A program made the position numbers and the translations under genes. The notes under the pieces are model-generated. The model saw only the letters and a program-made list of their open reading frames with translations, was not told the origin of the DNA and ran no database searches. A stretch of 64,000 nucleotides of DNA from Thermococcus sp. CX2 (GTDB lineage: Archaea; Methanobacteriota_B; Thermococci; Thermococcales; Thermococcaceae), in NCBI RefSeq assembly GCF_012027555.1, contig NZ_SNUQ01000003.1, forward strand, positions 163,101-227,100, written 5' to 3'. Below, in pieces: positions 44,964 through 53,056 of the stretch. Every line of letters starts with the position of its first letter. The stretch's first letter is position 1.

Positions 44964-45728
44964 TCAATGCAGGCTTTTCAAAAATTTGAGGCTTTTTCCC
45001 GCTGATTTTATGTCCGCCACCTCGAGTGCTTTGGTCACCTTCGGCAGTTTGGGAAGTAGTTTTTCCCATGGTACCACACCATCACCAAGGGGCAGGTGTT
45101 CGTCCCTCTCTCCTAGGTTGTCGTGGAGGTGAATATGGACTACTCTGTCCCCTAGAAGTTCCAGGAAGCGGTCGAAATTAGCCGTCGTCGTGTTCAGATG
45201 GCCGACGTCAAAAGTGACTCCTATGTCGATGCCCTCCACCAGCTCTGCGAGTCTGTCGCAGCTCTGGGCGTCCAGAATGGGAAAGCGGGGCATGTTCTCT
45301 ACGCCGATTCTAATGCCCAGCTCCTCGCCCCAGTGAGCTATCCTGCGGAGCGATTCCCTGTGTATCTCGAGGTACCTATCGCGGTGTTTCATGCTGAGCG
45401 GTGAGCAGTGGCCTGGGTGGATGGTAACTACAGTGGCATTCATCTGAGCCGCGACCTCAAGGGTCTCCCTGAGAACCTCGAGGGAAGCTCTTCTTATGCG
45501 TTCGTTAAACGCCCCGATGTTCACGTCGCTGAAGGGGGCATGGATGCTGAGCTTCAGGCCGGAAGATTCTATGACTTCTGCGAAATGGCGGTAGTTCTCA
45601 TGCGTCAGATAGTGCGGCCACTCACTCACGAATTCTATGAACTCAAAGCCGAGGTTTTTGACCTTCTCAATCCAGGCCTCAAACTCCCTATCAAGGGCCG
45701 TGGTTGAAAGCCCGAGCACCTCAACCAC
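44964..45728 (-). CDS. Sugar phosphate isomerase/epimerase-like TIM barrel
   Basis: The 254-residue protein of the AP-endonuclease-2 / xylose-isomerase-like superfamily has metal ligands in SIHAPF, VVTIHPGHC, GVENMPRFP, VTFDVGHLN and VHIHLHDN. The same fold covers isomerases, epimerases and endonuclease IV; true endonuclease IV is better conserved, so a sugar isomerase is more likely. The GTG at 45728 overlaps the upstream gene by eight bases. A GTG at 45719 has a better spaced GGGTGG and may be the real start. Confidence 0.85.
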   Translation of the reverse strand: MVEVLGLSTTALDREFEAWIEKVKNLGFEFIEFVSEWPHYLTHENYRHFAEVIESSGLKLSIHAPFSDVNIGAFNERIRRASLEVLRETLEVAAQMNATVVTIHPGHCSPLSMKHRDRYLEIHRESLRRIAHWGEELGIRIGVENMPRFPILDAQSCDRLAELVEGIDIGVTFDVGHLNTTTANFDRFLELLGDRVVHIHLHDNLGERDEHLPLGDGVVPWEKLLPKLPKVTKALEVADIKSAGKSLKFLKSLH

Positions 45729-46899
45729 CCACTATGAGCTTGGCTATCAGGACGACATAAATCGTCCCGAATATATCGCTGTTGTTGGAGATGAGCGGAA
45801 TTGCAACGTTGTCTGGGTCGATGTTCTTCTGGAAAAGGAAGTAGGAGATGGTGTAGGAGTAGAGCATGATAAAGAGGGCCATGAAGGGGTAGCTGAGCGC
45901 GAGCTCGTATACGACCCTCGGTTCAACGCCAAGCATGATGTAAGCTATAAGGATCCCAAAGGCGTTTATCAGCAGGCCGACAATTGGCGTCGTGAGGAAG
46001 AGTGAGAATATCTCCAAAAAGGGCTCCCTCGAGAAGTAACCGTCTATTTCACCGAGGTGGAGCGCTGTTGAAGTCTTGGCGGCTATTATAGAGCCGTAGT
46101 TTCCGAAGCTGCTCAGGATTGAAGGGTAGGCAAAACCGAGGATTATAGACGCCTGGATCAGCCCGCTGAAGCGCTGAAGTGTGAAGCCGGATATGAGTGA
46201 GAGGAGAGCGAGGGCCGTAATTATTGTAAAGAGCTCTCTGAGCTCCAGGAGCTCGGCCTTTCTAACCCTTGAAACTCCAATCAGGAACAGGAGGAGGACG
46301 ATCAGAACCAAGTTGCTTCCCCAGAAGGTCTCCTTTGACCTTTCCAGGAGGAGTATGAACGCTATCAGCGCCGGAATCGTGAGCAAATCGCCCATAGAGG
46401 CGACGAGTGGAGCTGCCATGCTGTCCGGGTCTATCTCCTTCTTGAACGCGAATATCGTGACAAAGGCCGTGAAGTAGCCGAGGATAAGGGATACGAGTAT
46501 GGTCGAGCCCACCACTACGAGGAGGATTTCAAGGGCATGGTACCGTATCCCCCTGAAGACTCCAACGGCCCATAGAATTGTGACGGGAATCAGAGAGAGG
46601 AGCATGGCTATGACGAGGTTCTTGAGGACCTTCTTATCCCTGAGGGATGGTTCGAGGTCACCGAGATACAGCATCGTGGAGAAGCGTGAGGCCATGGAGC
46701 CAAAAACGTTGCCGCGGAGACCCATCATGCCGGGGAGAATGACGAGGAGACCCGGGTAATCACGATTTATCTTGTCAAGGTACGTACCGAGGAAGGTTCC
46801 GCCGAAGAACCCAATTATCAGAGAGACGACTAACGACGGCAACGAGACTCTGTAAGCGTTCTTTACCTTCCCTTTGAGTTCCTGGACTATCACTGGCAT
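45721..46899 (-). CDS. MgtE-type (SLC41-like) divalent cation transporter, membrane part duplicated
   Basis: About ten hydrophobic helices form two copies of the MgtE membrane domain. The signature recurs in GLRGNVFGSMASRF plus FAFKKEIDPDSMAAPLVASMGDLLTIPAL in the first half, and GNYGSIIAAKTSTALHLG plus FQKNIDPDNVAIPLISNNSDIFGTIYV in the second. The cytosolic N and CBS domains of bacterial MgtE are missing. Mg2+ is the likely ion. The two divergent genes at 47.0 kb encode PhoU/TrkA-C proteins that may supply the missing regulatory part (inference). Confidence 0.87.
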   Translation of the reverse strand: MPVIVQELKGKVKNAYRVSLPSLVVSLIIGFFGGTFLGTYLDKINRDYPGLLVILPGMMGLRGNVFGSMASRFSTMLYLGDLEPSLRDKKVLKNLVIAMLLSLIPVTILWAVGVFRGIRYHALEILLVVVGSTILVSLILGYFTAFVTIFAFKKEIDPDSMAAPLVASMGDLLTIPALIAFILLLERSKETFWGSNLVLIVLLLFLIGVSRVRKAELLELRELFTIITALALLSLISGFTLQRFSGLIQASIILGFAYPSILSSFGNYGSIIAAKTSTALHLGEIDGYFSREPFLEIFSLFLTTPIVGLLINAFGILIAYIMLGVEPRVVYELALSYPFMALFIMLYSYTISYFLFQKNIDPDNVAIPLISNNSDIFGTIYVVLIAKLIVGG

Positions 46900-47008
46900 C
46901 ACTCTCCATCCCTCTCACCCCCTAAACGTTGACCTCGGTGGGTATTAAACTTTTCGCGGGCGAAAACTAAATAAGATTCCCCTCGATTCCCCTATCGGTG
47001 AGAGTCTG

Positions 47009-47617
47009 GTGGAAGAGTGGGACGAAATCGAGGTTCCCAAAAACGTTAAGGACATCTTCGTTGAGATGAAGAACACCGCCGAGCTGATGGTTGACCTGGC
47101 TTATTCCTCCGTTCTCTTCAAGGAGGATGAAATAGCGGAGGAGGTCCTTGAACTGGAGGAATATCTGGACCTGCTCAATTACCACCTCATGGTGCACGCC
47201 GTTCTGGCCGCGAGGAACCCCAAAGAGGCCGAGCAGATAACGTCGATACTCCACATGGCCCACGCTATAGACGATATGTCAAACGCAGCCGCAGACTTGG
47301 CCAAGATGGTTCTCGAGGGCGTCGAGCTCCACCCCGTTATCACTGAGGCCATCCTCGGCAGCGAGGAGATAATAGGGAAAATCTACATCTCGACAGACTC
47401 GCTTCTTGTCGGCAAGACCCTCGAGGAGCTTGACCTTGCAACTAACACCGGAGTTTGGATTATAGCGGTCAGACGCGGGAAGCGCTGGATATTTGACCCC
47501 GATGGGGACTTCAAGGTATTCCCCGGGGACATACTAATAGGCAGGGGCACGAGGACCTCGATAGAGTACCTCAAGGAGATAGCAAGGGGCAACATAAAGG
47601 TGATGAGCAATGAATGA
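47009..47617 (+). CDS. PhoU-like and TrkA-C (RCK-C) domain protein, copy 1
   Basis: Residues 10-105 are PhoU-like helices (MKNTAELMVDLAYSSVLFKEDEIAEEVLELEEYLD). Residues 120-200 form an RCK C-terminal domain (DSLLVGKTLEELDLATNTGVWIIAVRRGKRWIFDPDGDFKVFPGDILIGRG), the ligand-sensing part of cation channel regulators. The start is a GTG behind GGTGAGAG. It overlaps its paralogue by eight bases and is divergent from the MgtE-type gene, so it probably gates or controls that transporter. Confidence 0.88.
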   Translation: MEEWDEIEVPKNVKDIFVEMKNTAELMVDLAYSSVLFKEDEIAEEVLELEEYLDLLNYHLMVHAVLAARNPKEAEQITSILHMAHAIDDMSNAAADLAKMVLEGVELHPVITEAILGSEEIIGKIYISTDSLLVGKTLEELDLATNTGVWIIAVRRGKRWIFDPDGDFKVFPGDILIGRGTRTSIEYLKEIARGNIKVMSNE

Positions 47618-48185
47618 GCTCGATGAGATTAGGAACTGCCTCATCGAGATGAAGGATCTCTCGTCCCTCATGGTTGACCTCGCCTTTTCCGCGGTCATGT
47701 ACAACAGCGAGGATATAGCTGAGGAGGTCTACCTCTTAGAGGAGAGGATGGACGAGCTTACTTTGAAGGTCAAGCGCCTTGCCCTGTTGGTGGCGAAAAA
47801 GGAGGAAGACCCAGTTAAGCTTCTGAGCGTCATCGACATGGCCGATATAAACGAGCAGATTTCAGATGCCGCCTACAAGATTTCGGATCTCATCCTCAGA
47901 GACGTCGAGCCCCACCCGATAATTAAGAAGATTATGGAGGACACCGAGGAGGAGCTTGGAAGGGTAACGGTTCATCCTGGTTCTCTCCTCATAGGCAAGA
48001 CCCTCAAACAGCTCAAGCTTCCGAGCAAGATTGGAACGAGAATTCTCGCGATAAAGCGCGGAACGCGCTACATCTACAACCCGGGAAAGGACGATAAGAT
48101 AGAGGAGGGTGACGTCCTCATAGCGGTTGGCTCGGACCTTGACAAGCTCAGGAAGTTAGCGGGGGAAGAGGTAGAAGAGGAATGA
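47610..48185 (+). CDS. PhoU-like and TrkA-C (RCK-C) domain protein, copy 2
   Basis: The 191-residue protein has the same plan as the preceding gene product: PhoU helices (MKDLSSLMVDLAFSAVMYNSEDIAEEVYLLEERMD) then RCK-C (PGSLLIGKTLKQLKLPSKIGTRILAIKRGTRYIYNPGKDDKIEEGDVLIAVG). The tandem pair with an eight-base overlap suggests a hetero-dimer. Related two-gene sets next to MgtE membrane domains occur in archaea. No DNA-binding segment is seen. Confidence 0.88.
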   Translation: MNELDEIRNCLIEMKDLSSLMVDLAFSAVMYNSEDIAEEVYLLEERMDELTLKVKRLALLVAKKEEDPVKLLSVIDMADINEQISDAAYKISDLILRDVEPHPIIKKIMEDTEEELGRVTVHPGSLLIGKTLKQLKLPSKIGTRILAIKRGTRYIYNPGKDDKIEEGDVLIAVGSDLDKLRKLAGEEVEEE

Positions 48186-48216
48186 TTTCCCATATTAATT
48201 CCCGTTTCTTCCCCCG

Positions 48217-48960
48217 TTAATTACTTTCCAGCCTTCTTGAGTTCCCCTTTATGTCCTCGTCCGTGACGAGGCCTTTAGCGTAGGGGCAGAGCTCCCTGAG
48301 CGGACAGCTCTCGCACTTCGGCTTCACCGGCTTGCATATCGCCCTTCCGTGGTCAACCATGGCGTGGTTCACGTATATCCACTTCTCCCTTGGGATGAGC
48401 TCCCTCAGGTAGTCCTCGACCCTCTCCGGCTGAACCCTCGGAGGAGCCAGGCCCAGGCGCTTGCTTATCCTGTTCACGTGGGTATCAACTGGAATCGCCT
48501 GCCTGCCGAAGCCATACGCTAAAACTATGTTGGCGCACTTCCGCCCTATGCCCGGAAGCTTCATAAGCTCTTCAAGACTGTCGGGGACCTTTCCTCCATA
48601 CTTCTCCAGGATTATTTGGGACGCCTTCACTATCCACTCACCCTTGGTCTTCCAGAGGCCGACACCGCTCTTCCTCAAGAACTCCTGCATCTCCTCAACC
48701 GGCGTTGCCGCTATCGTCTCAATGTCTCCGTATCTTCTGAATAGCTCCTCCCACACCTTATAGGTAACTTCATCACGCATCCTCTGGGAGATTATGCAGT
48801 GAATCAGCGTCCTGTACGGGTCGCCGATGAGGAGCTTATCCCTCGGGTGGGTCTTCGTCAGTATCTCCACGATTTTTTCGGCCCTCTTCCTTTTCTTCTC
48901 CCAGCTCTCGGAAAAGGTGAAGCCCTCAAGGCTTAACGAGCCTGACTTTTCGCTTGCCAT
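48217..48960 (-). CDS. nth: Endonuclease III (DNA glycosylase / AP lyase)
   Basis: The 247-residue enzyme removes oxidised pyrimidines. It has the helix-hairpin-helix LPGIGRKCANIVL with the catalytic Lys, the catalytic Asp in VDTHVNRI, and four 4Fe-4S cysteines in CKPVKPKCESCPLRELC. The N-terminus is about 30 residues longer than the E. coli enzyme. Its start overlaps the preceding gene on the same strand by 35 bases, so translation is probably coupled. The C-terminal tail beyond the cluster is short and polar. Confidence 0.95.
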   Translation of the reverse strand: MASEKSGSLSLEGFTFSESWEKKRKRAEKIVEILTKTHPRDKLLIGDPYRTLIHCIISQRMRDEVTYKVWEELFRRYGDIETIAATPVEEMQEFLRKSGVGLWKTKGEWIVKASQIILEKYGGKVPDSLEELMKLPGIGRKCANIVLAYGFGRQAIPVDTHVNRISKRLGLAPPRVQPERVEDYLRELIPREKWIYVNHAMVDHGRAICKPVKPKCESCPLRELCPYAKGLVTDEDIKGNSRRLESN

Positions 48961-49357
48961 GGACTATCACCACTGTGTCTTTGGAGGTGCTAACTTTATT
49001 AACTTCCTCGAACTCGTCGCTATAAATCTTTTGCCCGTTTTGGTTCAGAATTAGAACCTTTCTCGGGAAGACGAGAACGAAGCCGTTCTCGAAGGAAATC
49101 ACATCTCTAATAGGCTCGTCGAACTCGAGGTCAATAACGAGCGTTTCTCCACTGGCTAACTCTACCCTTGTCCCCCTGCTGACCTTGAGGACTTCGGGCT
49201 CCGCGTAGATAACCTTGAAGAGGAGCGGCTTCCCGAGCAAATCAACTTCGATTTCCTGGCCTGCTTTAATTTCCCTGCCCATGAGCTTGGCTTTCAGTAT
49301 TTCTTCGAAACCCGCTGGAAGTTCAGCATCGAATAACGGTTTCAAAATGAGCTTCAT
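48926..49357 (-). CDS. Small beta-rich protein upstream of nth, unknown
   Basis: The start is the ATG at 49357, behind GGGGATGGTC; the open frame reaches 49465 but that part overlaps the padR operator. The 143 residues are strand-rich: GREIKAGQEIEVDLLGKPLLFKVIYAEPEVLKVSRGTRVEL faintly recalls the barrel of Cdc48/VAT N-domains, then FENGFVLVFPRKVLILNQNGQKIY. It overlaps nth by 35 bases. A role in DNA repair is only suggested by position. Confidence 0.68.
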   Translation of the reverse strand: MKLILKPLFDAELPAGFEEILKAKLMGREIKAGQEIEVDLLGKPLLFKVIYAEPEVLKVSRGTRVELASGETLVIDLEFDEPIRDVISFENGFVLVFPRKVLILNQNGQKIYSDEFEEVNKVSTSKDTVVIVHGKRKVRLVKP

Positions 49358-49418
49358 GACCATCCCCGAAACGTTATTCCCCGTAACGTAATAAGCCTTC
49401 CGAACCAAAATCTTTTTA

Positions 49419-49441
49419 AACGATATATCGTTCGATATATC
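49419..49441. promoter_or_regulatory. Probable PadR operator over the padR-ABC promoter
   Basis: AACGATATATCGTT (49419-49432) is a perfect palindrome, and CGATATATC recurs 12 bases on (49433-49441). The block lies just upstream of the padR start and over the place where TATA/initiator bases must be. PadR repressors usually bind such dyads in their own promoter, so autoregulation is likely. Confidence 0.65.
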
Positions 49442-49446
49442 TGGTG

Positions 49447-49908
49447 ATGTATTTGGAGAGGCCAAAATTTAAGGGGCATCTGAAGCTTCTCATCCTGAGC
49501 CTTCTGGAAGAAGAGCCCATGCATGGTTACGCGATAATGCAGAAGCTCAGCGAGAGATTCGGGATTCCAACTCCAAGTGCTGGGGCGATATATCCTATAC
49601 TCGCAAGCCTCAGGAGGAGTAGACTCATAGAGGTCGCGGGAGAGGGTGAGAGAGATAAGAAAGTTTACCGAATAACGGAGAAGGGGCTTGAGTATCTCGA
49701 ACTTCACGAGGAAGAACTCCAGGAGGCCATAACCAAGGCCGAGCTTTTCAAAGAGTTCGTCGAACTTGGCGGGAGGGAAGTTGGAAGCGCTCTGCACCTT
49801 GTTTTGGAGAGCCTTCCTGAGCTCAGTGATGAGCAGAAAAAGGAGTTAAGCCACGCCATGAGGGAGTTCGCAAGGAGAGTTAAGCTCATTCTTCTCGGAG
49901 GTGATTGA
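49447..49908 (+). CDS. PadR-family transcriptional repressor
   Basis: The 153-residue protein carries the PadR winged helix: LKLLILSLLEEEPMHGYAIMQKLSERFG, then SAGAIYPILASLRRSRLIEV and the wing KKVYRITEKGLEYL, followed by a helical dimerisation tail. The ATG at 49447 is nominal, and a TTG at 49453 is better spaced from GGTGATG. It is followed after one base by an ABC exporter gene pair. The dyad at 49419-49441 is the natural operator. PadR regulators commonly control drug exporters, which fits. Confidence 0.9.
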   Translation: MYLERPKFKGHLKLLILSLLEEEPMHGYAIMQKLSERFGIPTPSAGAIYPILASLRRSRLIEVAGEGERDKKVYRITEKGLEYLELHEEELQEAITKAELFKEFVELGGREVGSALHLVLESLPELSDEQKKELSHAMREFARRVKLILLGGD

Positions 49909-49909
49909 A

Positions 49910-50896
49910 ATGCACGCCATTGAGGTTGAGAATCTCGTGAAAAAATATGGCGACTTCGAGGCCGTTAAGGGGATTTCATTCAAAGTGAAGAAGGGCGAAA
50001 TATTTGCCTTCCTCGGGCCGAACGGGGCTGGAAAGACCACCACCGTTCATGTTTTAACGACCCTTCTCAGGCCGACCGCCGGAAGGGCCATTGTGGCTGG
50101 CCACGACGTTGTGAAGGAGCCGATGGAGGTCAGGAAGAAGATAGGCATAGTCTTCCAGGACCCAAGCGTTGATAGAGATCTCACAGCTTACGAGAACATG
50201 CTCATCCACGGCAGGATTTACGGCCTGAGTGGAAACGAGCTCAAGGAAAAGATAGAGATGCTTTTGAAGTTCGTTGAGCTCTGGGAGTTCAGGGACAGAC
50301 CTGTTAAGTTCTTCTCGGGTGGAATGCAGCGCAGGCTTGAGATTGCCCGTGCTCTGCTCCACGAGCCCGAGATACTGTTCCTCGATGAGCCGACCATAGG
50401 CCTTGACCCCCAGACGAGGGCGCACATCTGGGAGTACATCAAGGCCATGAAGGAGGAGCACGACATGACGATTTTTCTCACCACGCACTATATGGACGAG
50501 GCGGAGCAGTTGGCCGACAGGATAGCCATTATGGACCACGGAAAGATAATTGCCGAAGGAACGGCTGATGAGCTAAAGAGGCTCGTCGGGAACGACATAA
50601 TCTACCTCAGGCTCGAGAGCCCGAAGGAGGAGCTCAAGTGCATAAAGGCGGACTTCATCAAGGGCTGCAGGCTCCTGCCAGACGGCAGGGTTCGGCTCGA
50701 CGTTGAAAACGCGGCTGAGGCACTGCCGAAGCTCTTCGAGCTTGCCAGCGAGAGCGGAGTTAAGATACTCGAGGTTACCTACCACAGGCCAACGCTGAAC
50801 GACGTCTTCCTCCACCTCACCGGCAGGGAAATACGCGACGAGGGCGGTGAGAGCAACGCGATGAAAATGGTCATGCGCGCAAGGATGAGGAGGTGA
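49910..50896 (+). CDS. ABC exporter ATP-binding protein (DrrA-like)
   Basis: The 328-residue protein has a nucleotide-binding domain with Walker A GPNGAGKTT, the signature FSGGMQRRLEIARAL, Walker B ILFLDEPT and the switch His in LTTHYMDEAEQLADRIAIMDHGKI, which is typical of the DrrA/multidrug branch. A C-terminal DUF4162-like extension ends DVFLHLTGREIRDE. The ATG at 49910 follows GGAGGTGATTGAA. It acts with the ABC-2 permease encoded four bases later under PadR control. Confidence 0.93.
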   Translation: MHAIEVENLVKKYGDFEAVKGISFKVKKGEIFAFLGPNGAGKTTTVHVLTTLLRPTAGRAIVAGHDVVKEPMEVRKKIGIVFQDPSVDRDLTAYENMLIHGRIYGLSGNELKEKIEMLLKFVELWEFRDRPVKFFSGGMQRRLEIARALLHEPEILFLDEPTIGLDPQTRAHIWEYIKAMKEEHDMTIFLTTHYMDEAEQLADRIAIMDHGKIIAEGTADELKRLVGNDIIYLRLESPKEELKCIKADFIKGCRLLPDGRVRLDVENAAEALPKLFELASESGVKILEVTYHRPTLNDVFLHLTGREIRDEGGESNAMKMVMRARMRR

Positions 50897-50900
50897 GAGC

Positions 50901-51668
50901 ATGAGGGTCTTTACTACCATGATATACCGCGAGATAAAGCGCTTCATCCGCTCGAAAGCAAGGGTTATAGGCTCCCTCTTAAACCCGCTCATCTGGCTGA
51001 TATTCTTCGGCAAGGGCTGGGCTGGGGCATTTAGCTTCCCTGGCGCGAGCATGATATTCGGTGGAGTTGACTACATGACCTTCATGGTGCCTGGAATAGT
51101 GGCAATGACAGTCTTCAACATGGGCTTCATGCAGGGCATAACGCTCATCTGGGACAGGCAGTTCGGCTTCCTCAAGGAGCTCCTCGTTGCCCCTGCATCG
51201 AGAGTCGAGGCGATAATAGGCAGGAGCGTCGGCGGAGCGTTGATGGCCATGATCCAGGGGACGATAATCCTCGCGCTGAGCTTCCTCATCGTTGATGGGC
51301 TGAAGCTTTCGGGGGTCATTCCAACGCTGATGATGGCTTTCCTCGTCGGCGTAGCCGTCTCAGGTCTCGGCATGGCCATAGGCATGAGGATGACAAGCAT
51401 GGAGGGCTTCCAGATAATCATCACCATGCTGATGCTTCCAATGACCTTCCTGAGCGGTGCGTTCTTCCCAATAAGCAGCATGCCCAACTGGATGCAGTTC
51501 CTGGCCAAGCTCAATCCGCTGACCTACGCGGTCGATGGGGCGCGCTATTACCTTGCCGGAATAGAGCCGACGTTCAGCATAGCCACCGACTGGACGGTGC
51601 TTACAGTGCTCGCGGTGGTCTTCGTCGGAATAGCCGCTCTGGAGTTCAGGAAGGCCACCATTGACTGA
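50901..51668 (+). CDS. ABC-2 type permease (DrrB-like)
   Basis: The 255-residue protein has six membrane helices and the ABC-2 signature region LLVAPASRVEAIIGRSVGGALMA, with PMTFLSGAFFPISSMPNWMQFLAKLNPLTYAVDGARYYL near the end, as in daunorubicin-type exporters. AGGTGAGAGC precedes the ATG. It forms an exporter with the preceding ATPase. Its substrate is unknown, perhaps lipophilic toxins. Confidence 0.93.
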   Translation: MRVFTTMIYREIKRFIRSKARVIGSLLNPLIWLIFFGKGWAGAFSFPGASMIFGGVDYMTFMVPGIVAMTVFNMGFMQGITLIWDRQFGFLKELLVAPASRVEAIIGRSVGGALMAMIQGTIILALSFLIVDGLKLSGVIPTLMMAFLVGVAVSGLGMAIGMRMTSMEGFQIIITMLMLPMTFLSGAFFPISSMPNWMQFLAKLNPLTYAVDGARYYLAGIEPTFSIATDWTVLTVLAVVFVGIAALEFRKATID

Positions 51669-51673
51669 GCCTT

Positions 51674-52909
51674 CTACCTTTTTGTCTTTTCTTTGAACCG
51701 CTCGTAGCTTATCCTGAACGCCTCCAGCACCGGCAGCTTTTCGCCCGCGAAGAAGCTCAGCATAGCCCCGCCGCCGGTCGAGACGTGGCTTATTCCTTTT
51801 ATCCCGTACTGGTAGATGCTCGCTATCGAGTGCCCGCCACCGACAACGCTGAAGGCTTTACTTTCCCCTATTGCCCTGAAGACCCCAACCGTGCCGAGTG
51901 CAAACTCCTCACGCTCGAACACTCCCATCGGACCGTTGGCGACTATGATTTCCGCCTTGGCGAGCACGTCGCGGTACTTCTCTATCGTCCTAGAGCCTAT
52001 GTCAAGTATCGGGTATTCATCGAAGAGCGCCTTCTGGTCGCTGAGCAGATCAACCTCGAGGCGTTCGCCCTTGTAGTCAACGGCAAAATCTACGGGCGTC
52101 TTGATGAATGGGTAGAAGTCGTCTAGTATTTCCTCCGCCCAGTCCACAAGGTCGAGAAGACCTTTTCTGGCCATAAACTCCAGGTTGGCATCTCCCAGAT
52201 GGAACCCCTTGGCCAAGGTGAAGACGTGCCCCACCAATCCACCTGTGAGTATAAGGTCGGCCCTACCTTTTTTGAGGACGTTTTCAGCCACGCGGAGGGA
52301 ATCGTCTACCTTCGCTCCCCCAAGAACGTAAACCCTCTGCCCATCATTGGTTTCGTATGCCCTGGTGAGCGCTTCTACCTCCTTCTCCATGAGGAAGCCC
52401 ATTATCATCGGCTTTAAGCGGGCAAAGCCGACCAGCGAAGGCTGGCTTCTATGCGCAGCAGCGAAGGCGTCGTTCACGACGTAGTCAATTAGTGGAGCGA
52501 GCTTCCTCACGAAGTGGGTTCTCTCGCACTCTTCGAGGGACTTGTACTTGACTTCTTCTGCGGCGAATCTGAGGTTCTCAAGGATTACTGCCTCTCCTGG
52601 TTTGAGAGCTTTGATCTTCTCGCGTGCGTACTTTCCGAAGATGTCCTCGACGTATTCAATTTCCTGGCCGAGCAGCTTGCTCAAAATCTCGGCATGCTCC
52701 TCCGTGGTGATGTAGTCTCCCTTGTAGGGCTTGCTTTGGTGGGTTCCTATGACGAGCTTTGCCCCCTGTTCAAGGAGGTAGACGATGGTAGGCAGAACCG
52801 CCTGGAAGCGGGCGTCGCTGATTATCCTTCCATCCTTGACAGGGGAGTTCAAATCGACCCTCAGAAAAACGGTTTTGCCATGATAGTTGAAGTCGATGAG
52901 CTTGAACAT
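51674..52909 (-). CDS. pgk: Phosphoglycerate kinase
   Basis: The 411-residue enzyme interconverts 1,3-bisphosphoglycerate and 3-phosphoglycerate. It shows LRVDLNSPVKDGRI, THQSKPYKGD, NDAFAAAHRSQPSLVGF, GGAKVDDSLRVAENVLKKGRADLILTGG, and the C-terminal GGGHSIASIYQYGIKGISHVSTGGGAM. In Thermococcales the main glycolytic flow uses GAPOR, so PGK with GAPDH mostly serves gluconeogenesis. A TGM-like site upstream of its promoter (52958-52974) fits activation by TGR. The gene stands alone and converges on the exporter. Confidence 0.96.
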   Translation of the reverse strand: MFKLIDFNYHGKTVFLRVDLNSPVKDGRIISDARFQAVLPTIVYLLEQGAKLVIGTHQSKPYKGDYITTEEHAEILSKLLGQEIEYVEDIFGKYAREKIKALKPGEAVILENLRFAAEEVKYKSLEECERTHFVRKLAPLIDYVVNDAFAAAHRSQPSLVGFARLKPMIMGFLMEKEVEALTRAYETNDGQRVYVLGGAKVDDSLRVAENVLKKGRADLILTGGLVGHVFTLAKGFHLGDANLEFMARKGLLDLVDWAEEILDDFYPFIKTPVDFAVDYKGERLEVDLLSDQKALFDEYPILDIGSRTIEKYRDVLAKAEIIVANGPMGVFEREEFALGTVGVFRAIGESKAFSVVGGGHSIASIYQYGIKGISHVSTGGGAMLSFFAGEKLPVLEAFRISYERFKEKTKR

Positions 52910-52957
52910 CCCATCACCGTGGAGATGTTAAAGGGAGGACATTAAAAACCTTATTTT

Positions 52958-52974
52958 GAACACCTGCAGTGATA
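52958..52974. promoter_or_regulatory. Candidate TGM upstream of pgk
   Basis: On the minus strand TATCAC-TGCAG-GTGTTC matches the TGR operator TATCAC-N5-GTGATA in the first half fully and in three bases of the second. It lies about 50 bases above the pgk start, on the upstream side of the AT-rich TTTTTAAT TATA region. This is the activating position known for gluconeogenic genes. Confidence 0.4.
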
Positions 52975-53056
52975 ATGAACTCCGGGGAAAGTGATTTATA
53001 AAATAACTTCCAAATAATGATATTCAGTGGTGGATTCTTGCTCATGGGTGAGAATG

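Noticed and set aside
44964..45728. Endonuclease IV
   Set aside because: The fold and several histidines agree, but spacing and motif detail fit sugar isomerase-like members better than true Nfo.
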